DNA of 64,000 nucleotides from Globodera rostochiensis. Lineage: Eukaryota; Nematoda; Chromadorea; Rhabditida; Heteroderidae. The translations under genes and the position numbers were made by a program. The stretch lies in NCBI GenBank assembly GCA_018350325.1, contig JAEVLN010000016.1:1162693-1226692 (forward strand), read 5' to 3'. Under the pieces are notes generated by a model. The model saw only the letters and a list, made by a program, of their open reading frames with translations, searched no databases and was not told the origin of the DNA. Of this stretch, positions 44,461 to 54,777 are shown in pieces; position 1 is the stretch's first letter; every line of letters starts with the position of its first letter.

Positions 44461-44940
44461 TACACTCCTAAAGAGCCTTTACTGACATTTGCACACAAAA
44501 AAATATTGGAACATTCAGAAAATGTCACTTTTTGCATTTATTTGAAAGCGTTAGGGGCAAAACGCTGACCCAGAAAATGGCGATTGGTGCTGGAGAATGG
44601 GCGGGTGGACGGAGCAGAACGGCCGATGTTTGGGGATGTTCATCTTCACCTTCAACCCCCACATTATCTTTCTTAATCAGAGAAAGTACAAAGAACAAAA
44701 TTGACCTATTCAAATATAATTCAATAAATTTATGATGAAAGATACGTTTACAAAATGACATTTTTGTTGGTTGAGCTAACAAGTTCAATTTGCATGACAT
44801 TTCTTACATAATTTATTTACTCTTCATTAATCTTCTGTCGCCCCCTCCCCCACGGCGTGCTTCCCGTTCCCGATGCTTTGGCGATTAGAGCGGAAAGCGG
44901 CTAAGACTGCTCTGAAGCATTGAATTGCACAAATATTGCT
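44461..44940 (+). repeat. Uninterrupted copy of the repeat that hosts the giant palindrome
   Basis: Matches 2,506-2,812 followed directly by 20,828-20,970. At the junction it reads CATTTTTGTTGGTTGAGCT, showing the pre-insertion state with one TG(T/C)TGG. Confidence 0.75.
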
Positions 44941-45099
44941 AAAGATTTGAACAAAAGCTAATCACTCTGAAAAAGTTGATTGTTGTCCAGTCAGTCACTC
45001 AATCGATGGTAACAAAACGACAAATCATCGTAAATAAATTTAATTAATTGGACCGAACTTTGGCTGTTAGGGGTGGGCATCGTTTCGCGATTGGACCAA

Positions 45100-45188
45100 A
45101 TGGCATCTTTTCAGTTTTTAGCTCATCTGAATCATAAAAATCATTTGGATTAGCAACAAAAACAAATGTCGGACAATCCGAAGAAAGT
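45100..45188 (+). pseudogene. Orphan exon 1 of the F-box-like family
   Basis: The conserved leader (CTTTTCAGTTTTTAGCTC, AATCATAAAAATCATTTGG) is followed by ATG at 45,166 and MSDNPKKV. It then runs into CTTAGGCCTAAGCC repeats, and no later exon follows. Confidence 0.75.
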
Positions 45189-45245
45189 GCTTAGGCCTAA
45201 GCCACCCTTGCTTGGGGTTCGTTATGCTTAGGCCTAAGCCATCTT
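45189..45245. repeat. CTTAGGCCTAAG palindromic repeats
   Basis: GCTTAGGCCTAAGCC occurs twice in about 55 bp, directly replacing the rest of exon 1. A related cluster is at 63,370-63,395. The halves are TTAGGC, the nematode telomere hexamer. Confidence 0.6.
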
Positions 45246-45249
45246 GGTT

Positions 45250-45600
45250 TGGAGACAATTTTTAGATGGGGTGCGTTGATGTCCAAATTACTCTCGCCGC
45301 CTGACTCTCTCTTTTTGGCACACTATTTCGTCAAAAAATAAAATGTTTAAGAAATAAAACAAAAATTTTAGATGGGGTGCGTTGTTGTCCAAATTACTCT
45401 CGCCGACTGACTCTCTCTTTTTGGCACACTATTTCTTCAAAAAATAAACGGCTTAAGAAATTAAACTAAAATAATTTTTAGATGGGGTGCGTTGATGTCC
45501 AAATTACTCTCGCCGCCTGACTCTCTTTTTTTGGCACACTATTTCTTCAAAAAATAGAATGTTCAAAATTAAACTAAAACAATTTTTAGATTTCAAGAAA
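45250..45600 (+). repeat. Short array of the ~110-bp satellite (3 units)
   Basis: Three units of TTTTAGATGGGGTGCGTTG, TCCAAATTACTCTCGCCG, CTGACTCTCTCTTTTTGG, CACACTATTTCTTCAAAAAA. They are diverged relatives of the 51,060-52,255 array. Confidence 0.85.
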
Positions 45601-45616
45601 TAAAACTAAAATAATT

Positions 45617-45672
45617 TTTCCCGGTCCCGGTTTTTCTGGTCCCGGTAAGTCCCGGTCCCGTCCAACCCTAGA
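45617..45672. mobile_element. Element end rich in CCCGGT
   Basis: CCCGGTCCCGGTTTTTCTGG... ends GTCCAACCCTAG, which reads CTAGGGTTGGAC on the minus strand. This is another motif-expanded hAT-like end, with no partner end identified. Confidence 0.35.
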
Positions 45673-45879
45673 AAATAGTCATTTTTATCAAAAACTGGTC
45701 ATTTTATTATTCGAACGCTTGTTTTACAATGTGGGGTTGCCCTATAAGCGGTAAAACAATTAATACTTAAAAAGCACTCAAAAAGGACATAGAATTCTAA
45801 CAATTTATCATATTTATACATGCATTGGGCAAATTGGCTCAATTCAAACGCTTGTTAGATTTTGGAGTTTTTTGAAAAA

Positions 45880-46192
45880 TTCTCGTTTAAGATTTTGAAT
45901 AAACCTTTAGAAAGATGGCCAAATTAGTCATTTTCAAGCATTTTCTCATACTTTTTTGAATTTTCTTCAAATTTTTGATTAAAAAAGTTGAGAGAGTGGT
46001 GTGCATCTTCTTTGACTTGGTTGCTAAAGCATCAGATATCGATTTTGTTGCACATGGCTCAATTGTTGCGAGTGGTTTCATGCGATTCGCTTGCGACATA
46101 ATCGTGCAAATGCTTTCCCACGGGAATCCCGTTCCCGCCGAGTTTCTTTCCGGCACCGAGATTCTTGGCCCTCCAATATCAAAGCTTCTCAC
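45880..46192. other. Open on both strands, unassigned
   Basis: An open frame of 110 codons on plus (45,975-46,307) and 112 on minus (46,225-45,887) overlap here. The minus frame is next to the Srt-like exon but in a different frame and is not like the expected Srt C-terminus. Neither is recognisable. Confidence 0.2.
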
Positions 46193-46517
46193 CATGATCC
46201 ATAATCCAACAGAATTGTCCGACAAGAATCAGCAATTTGCTAAGTGGCACCAAATTCATGGACAAATAAATCGCAGCCGCAATCGCATTCACGCAACTGA
46301 TCAGTAAAATTTGGATAAAAATCTGAATAAGTAAAAATAAATATAAACAATTAATTATTATTCAAACCGATTTTTGGTTGACCGATGAAGCGTCTGGGCC
46401 AGCTCCGGTGCTAATCTTGCGACCTTTGACGAACAGAATCAGTGCAAACAGTAGGTAAATGCCAGGCAGCACCGAGGTAACAATCAAATTTTGAATGGAC
46501 TGCAGACTGTTGCGATA
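46193..46517 (-). pseudogene. Srt-like serpentine receptor fragment (TM5-TM7)
   Basis: Exon 46,517-46,368 (after TTGTACAG) reads NLIVTSVLPGIYLLFALILF then VKGRKISTG...VNQKS. The phase-0 exon 46,322-46,193 (after TTATTCAG) reads IFIQILLISCVNAIAAAIYL then SMNLVPLSKLLILVGQFCWI and MDHG|GTGAG. The first exon is a membrane segment followed by a short basic loop. The second has two membrane segments with the KSIFIQ and W.MDHG pattern of nematode Srt chemoreceptors. The final IPA..YL..N exon and all N-terminal membrane segments are absent nearby, so this is probably a decayed receptor gene. Confidence 0.65.
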
Positions 46518-46965
46518 CTGTACAAAATTATTTTAAAATAAATAAATACAGTAGTACTAGTAGTACCAAACTGGCATTTATTATATTTAATTTAGAAAAA
46601 TTAAACATAATTTTCTTAATTAATTTATGGATTCAAAATTGGTGATTAGAATCGTGTTCTAGCAAGGAGTGTATAAATGACTTTCCAACATCGCTTAATT
46701 ATTAATAATTGTCAAAAAATTTGCATTAAAAAAGTGCATTAAAAAAGTTCCGATTACAAAATAGAGCCCAGACGATCAAGCTTCTCGATCGAAATCTTGA
46801 TTGACGAATTGGAAAGTCGAATTTTGGAGTCCTCGGAAAATTTTTGCTTAATAATTTATTACACTATTAATTGTTTTTTACACATCAAACAACACATAAA
46901 CAATGGACTTTAAATTAGCAAAAAAAAAATATTAAAAAAAACGATAATTCCCATAAAAATTTCAG

Positions 46966-47624
46966 GTTAGTGGGGGGATTGCGGGGACCGTCGTGTTGGG
47001 TCCTGCGTCAATTGTGACCGCCGCCCCGGTTGGCGCTGTTGCTGGAGTTGTCGGTAGCGCAGTGGCCGTTACGGTAGCCGTTAAGGTAGGTGAAGAGAAC
47101 GCCCATTATTAGTAGTGATCGGCCAAAAGGGTCGGTCGGTACTTTTCGGTAAAGTACCGAAGCCTGAGTACCGAAAAGTACCGAAAAAGCTCCGGTACTT
47201 TCCCGTACCGACCGAACACTAATTATTAGTAGAGTTCGGACTTTTCAAAAAACCTTTACCCGTATATACCAAACTCGTACAAAGTACGGGCATGCCCCTC
47301 CCCCATGAAAGGTGTTTCTGGGGTTTTTTTTTGGGGGGGGGGGGTGTAGTGTCCAAATTTGACTTCCATTTCGAACCCTGAACCCGAAATCAAACAATTT
47401 TTCGGAGAATTTTTTTTCGCATTTTTTATTAATCTTTATTTTTGATTTGCATTGTGCAGACTAAAGACCAGAATCCGAATCGGACCTCCATTTCGGCCGA
47501 TTTCGAACCCCAGGACCCGAATTCAAACAATTTATCGAAAATTCAAAACAAAGATCAATTAATTTTCGACCTCAATATCATGAAACAAAATTACAACGAA
47601 AAGGCACCTTTTGTTAACCATTGA
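46966..47624 (+). CDS. Possible two terminal exons of an unrecognised gene
   Basis: Exon 46,966-47,085 is exactly 40 codons between TTTCAG and GTAGGT. It is strongly Gly/Ala/Val-rich (VSGGIAGTVVLGPASIVTAA, GAVAGVVGSAVAVTVAV) and would form a glycine-zipper-like membrane helix pair. Exon 47,461-47,624 follows TGTGCAG in the same phase and ends NEKAPFVNH then stop. The second exon overlaps a dispersed motif (TTTCGAACCC.GGACCCGAAT.CAAACAATTT) that is also present at 47,360. No 5' exons were found, so the gene is uncertain. Confidence 0.3.
47113..47221. mobile_element. 109-bp hAT-like MITE, 8-bp TSD ATTATTAG
   Basis: TAGTGATCGGCC...GGTCGGTACTTTTCGG at the left and CCGTACCGACCGAACACTA at the right, flanked by perfect ATTATTAG (47,105-47,112 and 47,222-47,229). 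The interior is GTACCGAAAAGTACCG-type short palindromes. Confidence 0.85.
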
Positions 47625-48204
47625 CAAAACGTCCAGTGACAAAACGATCGGGCACCAATCAAATCACTATTTAGGAGCTCACACGCCGTCACGATAATTG
47701 AGGGTGGACTGGAGGCACGGCAACAAATCAACCAGTCAATTGAAGTTGGCCATATTAATTGTGCCATACGATTTATCCATCATTTTATCCGATGACCATT
47801 TTATCCTCTCAAATTTTTTTTTACTTGGGCAATTTTCTTTCATAAAAAATGTTTTTGTTTGCATCACTTTGGAATGCTTAAACCCCCAAAATTCGGTTGG
47901 AAGCAATTTTATTGCACATATATTTAAAGAAAATTGCAATGAAACAACACACCCAAAAATTGATTTTGTTTTAATCAGGCTGTGATCAGGTAGACAATAA
48001 AATTTTGCTAAATTTTGCGATTTTCGAATTTTTCAAAAATAGTTTATGAGAATTCCGCTTTACTTCTGCTGTGGGGAGGGGGTCGATAGGCTCCGCGGAG
48101 AAAATTTTGAATTGTGAGGTTTGCAACCAAAAATTTTAAAAAATAGGCTAATTTTTTCTGAAGCTTTTTGGGAATAGGAGGCGGGGGGGGCGGTCTCTGA
48201 TAAT
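47625..48204. other. Intergenic
   Basis: AT-rich, no recognisable gene. A degenerate GTCGATAGGCTCCGCGGAG hairpin motif lies near 48,080. Confidence 0.35.
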
Positions 48205-48352
48205 TAGAGCCCGGCGGGAATGGGATTCCCGAGGGAAAAGTACGGGATTCTCGTTCCCGCCCGTCTTTTGCCCCGGCGGGATTTTTACGGGAAGGTTCCC
48301 GTCGCGTACTTTTTGAAAGCCCGCCCACGGAAATTTATTTTACCGGGCTCTA
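48205..48352. mobile_element. 148-bp MITE with TAGAGCCCGG ends
   Basis: TAGAGCCCGGCGGGAATGGG and TTTACCGGGCTCTA are inverted ends. The flanks CTGATAAT and CTAGTAAT match at 6 of 8 positions. The interior is GGGATTCCCG / TACGGGA repeats. Confidence 0.75.
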
Positions 48353-48489
48353 CTAGTAATATCAATGGCAGTGAATTCTCACATGGTCCGCGCTGAAGAT
48401 CCATACAACTTCAAGTTTTATTTTAATTTTTCAATAAACGTTGGCAAATTTTAATATTGGTTCATATATTAAAATTCGGTGGAAAGAGT

Positions 48490-48612
48490 AGCCCCTTTAA
48501 AATCGGAAAGTCGGCGAATGCTTTGGAGAAATTCGGTGAAGCGCCACTTTCAGTCCGAGCACAAAAGGGCCACAGAATTTAAATACTTCGAACAAAAGGT
48601 CGGCACAAAAAG
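48490..48612 (-). pseudogene. F-box-like family relic: exon 2 start fused to exon 3 fragment
   Basis: After ATTTTAG the minus strand gives [23 protein letters not shown]. It then jumps directly, in another frame, to [14 protein letters not shown], which belongs near the start of exon 3. Most of exon 2 and intron 2 are deleted. Confidence 0.75.
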
Positions 48613-48851
48613 CTAAAATTTTATCGTTATGGCGGGAGAAGCTTCAATTTTAAATAATACTTCTTGAATTTTTCATTCGACCTTTGGATTTCAACTTAAA
48701 TTTGTTCAATTCGACTTTCGGACTAGTTAGAATTCTCATTGGATAATAAAAAATTTATCCTTTATTCACGTCGCCCATCTCTGATACAAATCCATGTGAT
48801 AAAATGTTTATTCCAATTGAATTTCCATCAAATTCCGTTCAGTCCTCCTCC

Positions 48852-50476
48852 TCATTCATTGAAGCAGAGTCTGTGTGAATAATCTGTTTAGTTGAGGAGG
48901 AATTATTCCTATTTTGCCCTTACCCGTCGCCGATGCGCCTGTCTTTGAAGTCAATAATGACGTGATTCCGCTGACTACTCCAATCCCACTCAGCCGCCTC
49001 ATTCTCCCACTTGGCCCATTTTTTTGCGTCGCGCTCAATTGGACAACGAATCAAAAGCCATTCGTCCTCGTCAATACAGCGCAACTCCAATCGCTCCCCC
49101 GTCAAATTGTTCATCAATTGAAATGGCACAACGACAGCAGAAGAATTATTCCAAATACGGATGATGAAATTGGCCGGAGCGGTCGAATTGACAAATTCCT
49201 TAATAATAAAGGAATTTAAAACAGAGAGTACAATAAAACAAAAAATTCACCATTTTCAGTGCCTTCATTTTTTTCGAACCAAAATAAGAGCCACGCAACA
49301 CGTTCGGAAGTCCATCCCCGCGGGGCGTGTGCAACCATTTGGCCAAAACTTGGCCAGAAGAAGTGCCGGCACTGTCATCGGCCGGGAACTCGGGAAAAAC
49401 ATAACTGGAATGGATCATTCGAAGTTTGGGGCAATCGCCGAGAACGGTCGGAGAGAAACGGCGCAAGCGGTCGACTTCAAAGGGGCCGAACAAAAATCCG
49501 CAAATTTTGTCACGGATCAATGGCCAAATTCGGTGCCAAATGATTTCCCAACTGCGGTTTTGGTCATCTTCCGTGTAAATGGCTAGATTGGTCCCTTCGG
49601 GGCAGATGCTTTTGAGAAATTCGATGACATTTTCGTCGATGTACCTAAAAGTACAAAGAAATTGGACAAAACATTTGGGGGAAAGACTTTTAATTGCCTT
49701 CAAACAATTTAAACCCGAAACTGGCCTTATTCGAAGGATTTTGAATCCGATCACATTGGCCGGAAACGGCTCTTGCGGAATTGGCAGCCGACGCTCGACT
49801 TCACCGCAAACGATTTTGACTATTCCATTGCCAATGAATTTGACAATTTCTGCGCCATTTTTTCCTTCATCTGCGCGACGAATGCGCAACTGACCCAACG
49901 ACCATTCCTTTGATTCGAAATGCGCGTCCACCAAACGATCAAATCGATCGCTGATCAACGCAACTTTCAGTCGGGACACAAAAGGGCCACAAAATTCGAA
50001 GACTTCAAACAAAAGGTCGGCACAAATGGAACTGAAAATTTGGGGTTAAAATGAGTTGAATGGCTGGAAAACAAGTGCCGAGGTGTCTAAACAATTCCCC
50101 GTTTTGCTAAAATTGTCAAATTATTAATCATTTTTTAAGTTTTTGTTAAAAAAATTGCGAAAATTTTTGTTTTAATGTAATTTTCTTAACAAAACACAAT
50201 TTAAAATTCTATGCGTTTCGGGAAATTTAAATGATAAATCGGCTGATTTTGGCTAAATTTTAAAAGAAGTTTTTATCAAAAGGAATCTAAAATTCAAAAT
50301 TTTTTTCGCCCGATTTGAAGCACAATTCTCAAAACAAAATTAGCATTTTTGAAAAATCCTTAACAGAAAAGAGGTAAAAACGGAAAATGCTCGCCTAAAA
50401 TCCGATGACCCGTAGAAAAGGTCAAAACTCACATTTCATCCAATTGTTTCTCCACTTCCTTCGAATTGTCCGACAT
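48852..50476 (-). CDS. F-box-like lineage-expanded family member 2 (about 340 aa)
   Basis: Exons: 50476-50433 ([14 protein letters not shown]), 50031-49726 ([31 protein letters not shown]), 49644-49251 ([59 protein letters not shown]) and 49198-48924 ([47 protein letters not shown]). Phases are consistent. Exon 2 is 27 bp longer than in the sister genes, and its donor reads AATAAG|GCCAGT, a GC donor where member 1 has GT. As in the sisters, the TAA after IGDG is part of GG|GTAAGG. The expected terminal exon is not clear. The nearest candidate is 48,870-48,852 after ATTCACACAG (LCFNE-stop). If splicing fails, the protein ends at IGDG. Confidence 0.75.
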
Positions 50477-51060
50477 TTTTTGTTGTTGATAATCTAAATG
50501 ATTTTATGATTCCGATGAGCTAACAAATAGGTAACTGAAAAAATGGAATTTTTAATTCATATAAAAAATAATAACATAATATAAAATCAAATTCTAGGCC
50601 AGGGGTAGATGAAATATAGTCTCATTTTGTCCTAAAATCCGTAACACACTATTGTAAATAAATAATGGGACAAATGGCAATCGAAGTGAAGCGGAGAAAA
50701 GTCTATTCGAATGGATTGAAGAGCAAATGTGTGGGGGGGGGGGAGCAAAACCTTTGAATTTATGGGCAATTTGATCGATGGGGTAGACACAAAAATCGAT
50801 AACAGTTAATGCTCGCATGACGAGACAGAGAAGAGAAAACTTTCGGCACATTTGTACAACCAATAAATAAAGGACGCGAAATTCGGAATTTTCTCAGAAG
50901 CAAAAAGGCTCAAATTTTAGTTAGTCTTTTCTTTGAAGGTCCCCCGCCTTGAAATCGGAAATTCAAAAATACACTAAAAATGGCAGTAAATACGGGAAAA
51001 ACGCCTGCGGGCATGGATAACATTTTCTGCAAAAAACAACTTCAAATAAATCTAAAAACA
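50477..51060. other. 5' flank of family member 2 plus dispersed repeat
   Basis: 50,477-50,545 is the conserved leader, with its TTTTTTCAG site at 50,535-50,543. 50,600-50,860 is a dispersed repeat (TATTCGAATGGATTG, GGGTAGACACAAAAATCGAT, GACAGAGAAGAGAAAAC) shared with 40,410, 60,240 and 61,250. No gene. Confidence 0.5.
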
Positions 51061-52255
51061 TGTTTTTCGTGCTTAACTCACTGTGTTCAACTCCTCTCGT
51101 CTCTCGCCGTCTGCCTCTCTCTTTTTAGCACACTATTTCTTCAAAAAATAAGATTTTCATAAATTAAACTAAAACAATTTTAGATGGGGTACATTCATGT
51201 CCAAATTACTCTCGCCGTCTGACTCTCTCTTTTTAGCACACTATTTCTTCAAAAAATAAAATTTTCATAAATTAAACTAAAACAATTTTAGATGGGGTAC
51301 ATTCATGTCCAAATTACTCTCGCCGTCTGACTCTCTCTTTTTAGCACACTATTTCTTCAAAAAATAAAATTTTCAGAAATTAAACTAAAACAATTTTAGA
51401 TGGGGTACATTCATGTCCAAATTACTCTCGCCGTCTGACTCTCTCTTTTTAGCACACTATTTCTTCAAAAAATAAGATTTTCATAAATTAAACTAAAACA
51501 ATTTTAGATGGGGTACATTCATGTCCAAATTACTCTCGCCGTCTGACTCTCTCTTTTTAGCACACTATTTCTTCAAAAAATAAAATTTTCAGAAATTAAA
51601 CTAAAACAATTTTAGATGGGGTACATTCATGTCCAAATTACTCTCGCCGTCTGACTCTCTCTTTTTAGCACACTATTTCTTCAAAAAATAAAATTTTCAG
51701 AAATTAAACTAAAACAATTTTAGATGGGGTACATTCATGTCCAAATTACTCTCGCCGTCTGACTCTCTCTTTTTAGCACACTATTTCTTCAAAAAATAAA
51801 ATTTTCATAAATTAAACTAAAACAATTTTAGATGGGGTACATTCATGTCCAAATTACTCTCGCCGTCTGACTCTCTCTTTTTAGCACACTATTTCTTCAA
51901 AAAATAAAATTTTCATAAATTAAACTAAAACAATTTTAGATGGGGTACATTCATGTCCAAATTACTCTCGCCGTCTGACTCTCTCTTTTTACCACACTAT
52001 TTCTTCAAAAAATAAAATTTTCATAAATTAAACTAAAACAATTTTAGATGGGGTACATTCATGTCCAAATTACTCTCGCCGTCTGACTCTCTCTTTTTAC
52101 CACACTATTTCTTCAAAAAATAAAATTTTCATAAATTAAACTAAAACAATTTTAGATGGGGTACATTCATGTCCAAATTACTCTCGCCGTCTGACTCTCT
52201 CTTTTTACCACACTATTTCTTCAAAAAATAAAATTTTCAAAAATTAAACTAAAAA
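51060..52255 (+). repeat. ~109-bp satellite array, 10-11 units
   Basis: Units run TTTTAGATGGGGTACATTCA, GTCCAAATTACTCTCGCC, GTCTGACTCTCTCTTTTTAG, CACACTATTTCTTCAAAAAA, then an AT-rich tail. Units are nearly identical, and the last three carry TTTACCACAC instead of TTTAGCACAC. Related units are at 45,250 and one inverted partial unit is at 61,640-61,708. Confidence 0.95.
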
Positions 52256-52379
52256 CTTTGATCGGCCATAACTTTCTTCATAGTGCTTGCCCCCGCTTAA
52301 TTTTTGCATATTCGTGCTCAGCTCAGCGAGCTCTGTCGATTGAGCTATAAAAAGTCCAATTCGGTCACACCCCCATAAA

Positions 52380-52600
52380 CTGCAATTTTTCCTTCGTGAT
52401 CAGCGGCCCAATAACCCCCGAGTACTTCCAAGAATTGCATAAAACCTTCAAATACCGCTCATTAAATGCTTTTTGTTACTAGAAAAACGAGTTGAATCAG
52501 AAAAAATGAGTTGATATTTTACCAAAGAGAAATCGAAGTAAGGCAGGGTTAAATGGTAAATACCCAACTCGCTACCATTTTTCAGGCTTTTTTGCTCATA
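52380..52600 (+). repeat. Dispersed repeat with AATAACCCCCGAGTACTTC
   Basis: Shared with unit B (34,405-34,700), B' and 53,120-53,240. It includes CGTGATCAGC, AACCCCCGAGTACTTC and a GAATTGCATAAAACC-like stretch. Confidence 0.65.
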
Positions 52601-52602
52601 AC

Positions 52603-52763
52603 TTTTTTCAAAGTCAACTAAATCAAAGATTTTGATATCATCGAAAGCTTACAATTAGTTTTTTGAAATTTCTCCAATCGCTTAGCTTTTGTGTTGATAG
52701 CTTCTACTAATTGTAAGCTTTCGAATGATATCAAAATCTTTGATTTAGTTGACTTTGAAAAAA
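52603..52763. repeat. Near-perfect 57-bp inverted repeat (hairpin)
   Basis: 52,603-52,659 pairs with 52,705-52,763 over about 57 bp with one or two mismatches, with a loop of about 45 bp. The arms include CAAAGTCAACTAAATCAAAG and GATATCATCGAAAGCTTAC. Noncoding; a MITE or an RNA hairpin source. Confidence 0.85.
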
Positions 52764-53602
52764 AGACAGATGGCCAAATTTGCTAATTTCAAGCATTTTT
52801 CGCTTTTTGAATTTTCGTTTAAAAATTCCAAATTTGCTCATTTTTATCAAAAATCTGATTTGTACTGATTTTCAGGATAAATTTTCTTAACAAATATCGT
52901 TAATCTTCAAAAAAAAATGTTCCCGGCGGCGCCTATCGGCACAGCCAACCTATTTTTGGTGTTTAGAAATATGGTTAAAAACTCACATTTAATGGAAAAA
53001 ATAAAATTTCTGGAAAAATCTGAAAATGAAGAACAAAGCGATGTCGGGGACCCTTCGCGACATGCTGCCCGGGTACATGGACGAATACATGTGGCGTTTT
53101 TTTGAAAAATCTTAGATGTTGAAATCATTGATTTGATGATGTCTTATGATAAATCTGATGTCATATTCGTGATCAGCAACCTCGATAACCCCCGAGTACT
53201 TCTCAGAATTGCTTAAAACCTTCATTAAAAAAAAATCTGGACCAATGAAAGACACCATTACCGCCCAAAAATACATCAAAATTTTAATTCATTTTTTGAT
53301 TTCGTCCTATCAAAAAATGTACAATTTGAGAATTGTTTAACAACCACCCGGGGATCTGAACACACAGCCGTCCAGAGTTAAACTGCACCCACTTACTTCT
53401 CAAGCTTCATAAAAGCCAAACCGATATTTTTTCCGGGGGCGCTTTAGCCAAATTGAGTCTTTCTTATACCCAGGCAAAAAAGGGAACATAGATATTTACC
53501 AACGCCAAAGCTTCGGGAAAACAAAGATCTAAATTGAAAAAGAAAAAGTAACAATTTCAATGTTTAGTGCTGTGTTCTGTTTGAATCCAAATCCATTCGT
53601 AC

Positions 53603-53955
53603 CCAGTTCTTTCTCTTTTTGGGCTCACTCGGACCTTCGTTTGTGTCAAGCATTCTAAAAATCAGAATAGGATCGCAGGCGCGTACCCTTCGAGACTTGA
53701 AATTTACCGAGACTCGAGACCCAAAAAAACGACAATTTCTCGGTTTGAGACCCGAGACTTTAAAAAAATTTTTTTTTGCATTTAATAGGAGTGTATTTTT
53801 TGGGTTAATTGCATTTTCTTAAGGGATTTCCAAGGTTGTTCAATAATTGGTTCAGTTGAGAGAGAAATTCTTTTATCCCATTTTTGGCCCTTACCCGTCG
53901 CCGATGTCCTTGTCTTCGAAGTAAATGTCGACGTTATTCCCCTGACACCAATCCC
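53603..53955 (-). pseudogene. F-box-like family relic: last part of exon 4 plus terminal exon
   Basis: 53,955-53,895 reads WDWCQGNNVDIYFEDKDIGD and ends GG|GTAAGG. 53,654 onward (after GATTTTTAG) gives MLDTNEGPSEPKKRKN. The usual TGA is TGG here, so the frame would continue. Nothing upstream of exon 4's end remains. Confidence 0.8.
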
Positions 53956-54057
53956 AGAGTCTAGGAGAATTGCGCACGGAGAGTTGCGCACCAACAGGGA
54001 GAATTGCATACAAATGAAGTTAAGCGTATCGAAGTTCGGGATGATTTTTTTATTGTT

Positions 54058-54170
54058 GAAAAAGGTGAGAAAGAACGCCAAACGAGAGGAAGTTAGAGAA
54101 AGAAAGGAAATTTGTTTAATTCTCTCGCACTCTCTATTTATTGGCACACATCTCACTTTTTGAGTCGCTG
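54058..54170 (+). repeat. Dispersed repeat (copy of 32,523-32,646)
   Basis: Near-identical to 32,523-32,646. It ends GAGTCGCTGTG just before the 5S flanking sequence. Confidence 0.75.
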
Positions 54171-54218
54171 TGGGGACGAAAAGTCACACATTTGGTTGGC
54201 TTCCCTCACTCTAGCATC

Positions 54219-54337
54219 GCTTACGACCATACCACGTTGAAAGCACGCCATCCCGTCCGATCTGGCAAGTTAAGCAACGTTGGGCCTCCTTAGTACTTGG
54301 AACGGAGACGTCCTGGGAATCGGCTGTGTTGTAGTCT
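54219..54337 (+). rRNA. 5S rRNA gene, copy 1
   Basis: GCTTACGACCATACCACGTT, GTCCGATCT.GCAAGTTAAG, CAACGTTGGGC, TTAGTACTTGGA.CGGAGAC and CCTGGGAATCGGC are the conserved 5S segments, including the internal pol III control region. The 3' stem reads GTGTTGTAGTCTT, where GTAGGCTT would pair better, so this copy may be less stable. A T-run follows at about 54,342. About 50 bp of upstream flank is identical to copy 2. Confidence 0.9.
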
Positions 54338-54660
54338 TCATATTTTTTTTTTAAATTTTTAAGTGTATTTATGCCTTCAAATCTTCACTATTTTTATATT
54401 TTTCATTGTTTTTGGCCAATTTTGACGGGCGGTAACTTTGCTCAAAATTGTGAGCTAGGATAGCTCTCGAGAAGGTTATGCCCAAAAATGCTAAATCGGC
54501 GAAATAATGTGCAAAAGTGAGAGGGACGGTTAGAGACACTAAAGTAACGAGAGAGAACGTGTAACACTGGGGGTGCATCCCTGCAGTTGTATGCAACCCA
54601 TAGAACTTTTTATTAGCTTTCTGGGGAATTGACGAAACAATTCAGCGAAAAATAGTAATG

Positions 54661-54728
54661 TTCATGGAAAGGAATCGAACCCCTTGCCCTTTTTTTGTTG
54701 AAAAGCTCACAGACCACTAAGCCAAAAT
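54661..54728 (-). tRNA. tRNA-like sequence (decayed tRNA or SINE head)
   Basis: On the minus strand TGGCTTAGTGGTCTG is a good A-box and GGTTCGATTCC an excellent B-box. AAGGG/CCTTT closes the T-arm. The anticodon arm (around TTTTCAACAAAA) and acceptor stem do not pair well. Probably not functional. Confidence 0.45.
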
Positions 54729-54777
54729 TCAAATCTTTTCCGAACTAGAGCCCCAAAATTGAGCCGCTGTGAATGGC

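Noticed and set aside
53341..53398. tRNA-like B-box GTTCAGATCCC on the minus strand
   Set aside because: No acceptable A-box or stems at the right distance; at most a SINE scrap.
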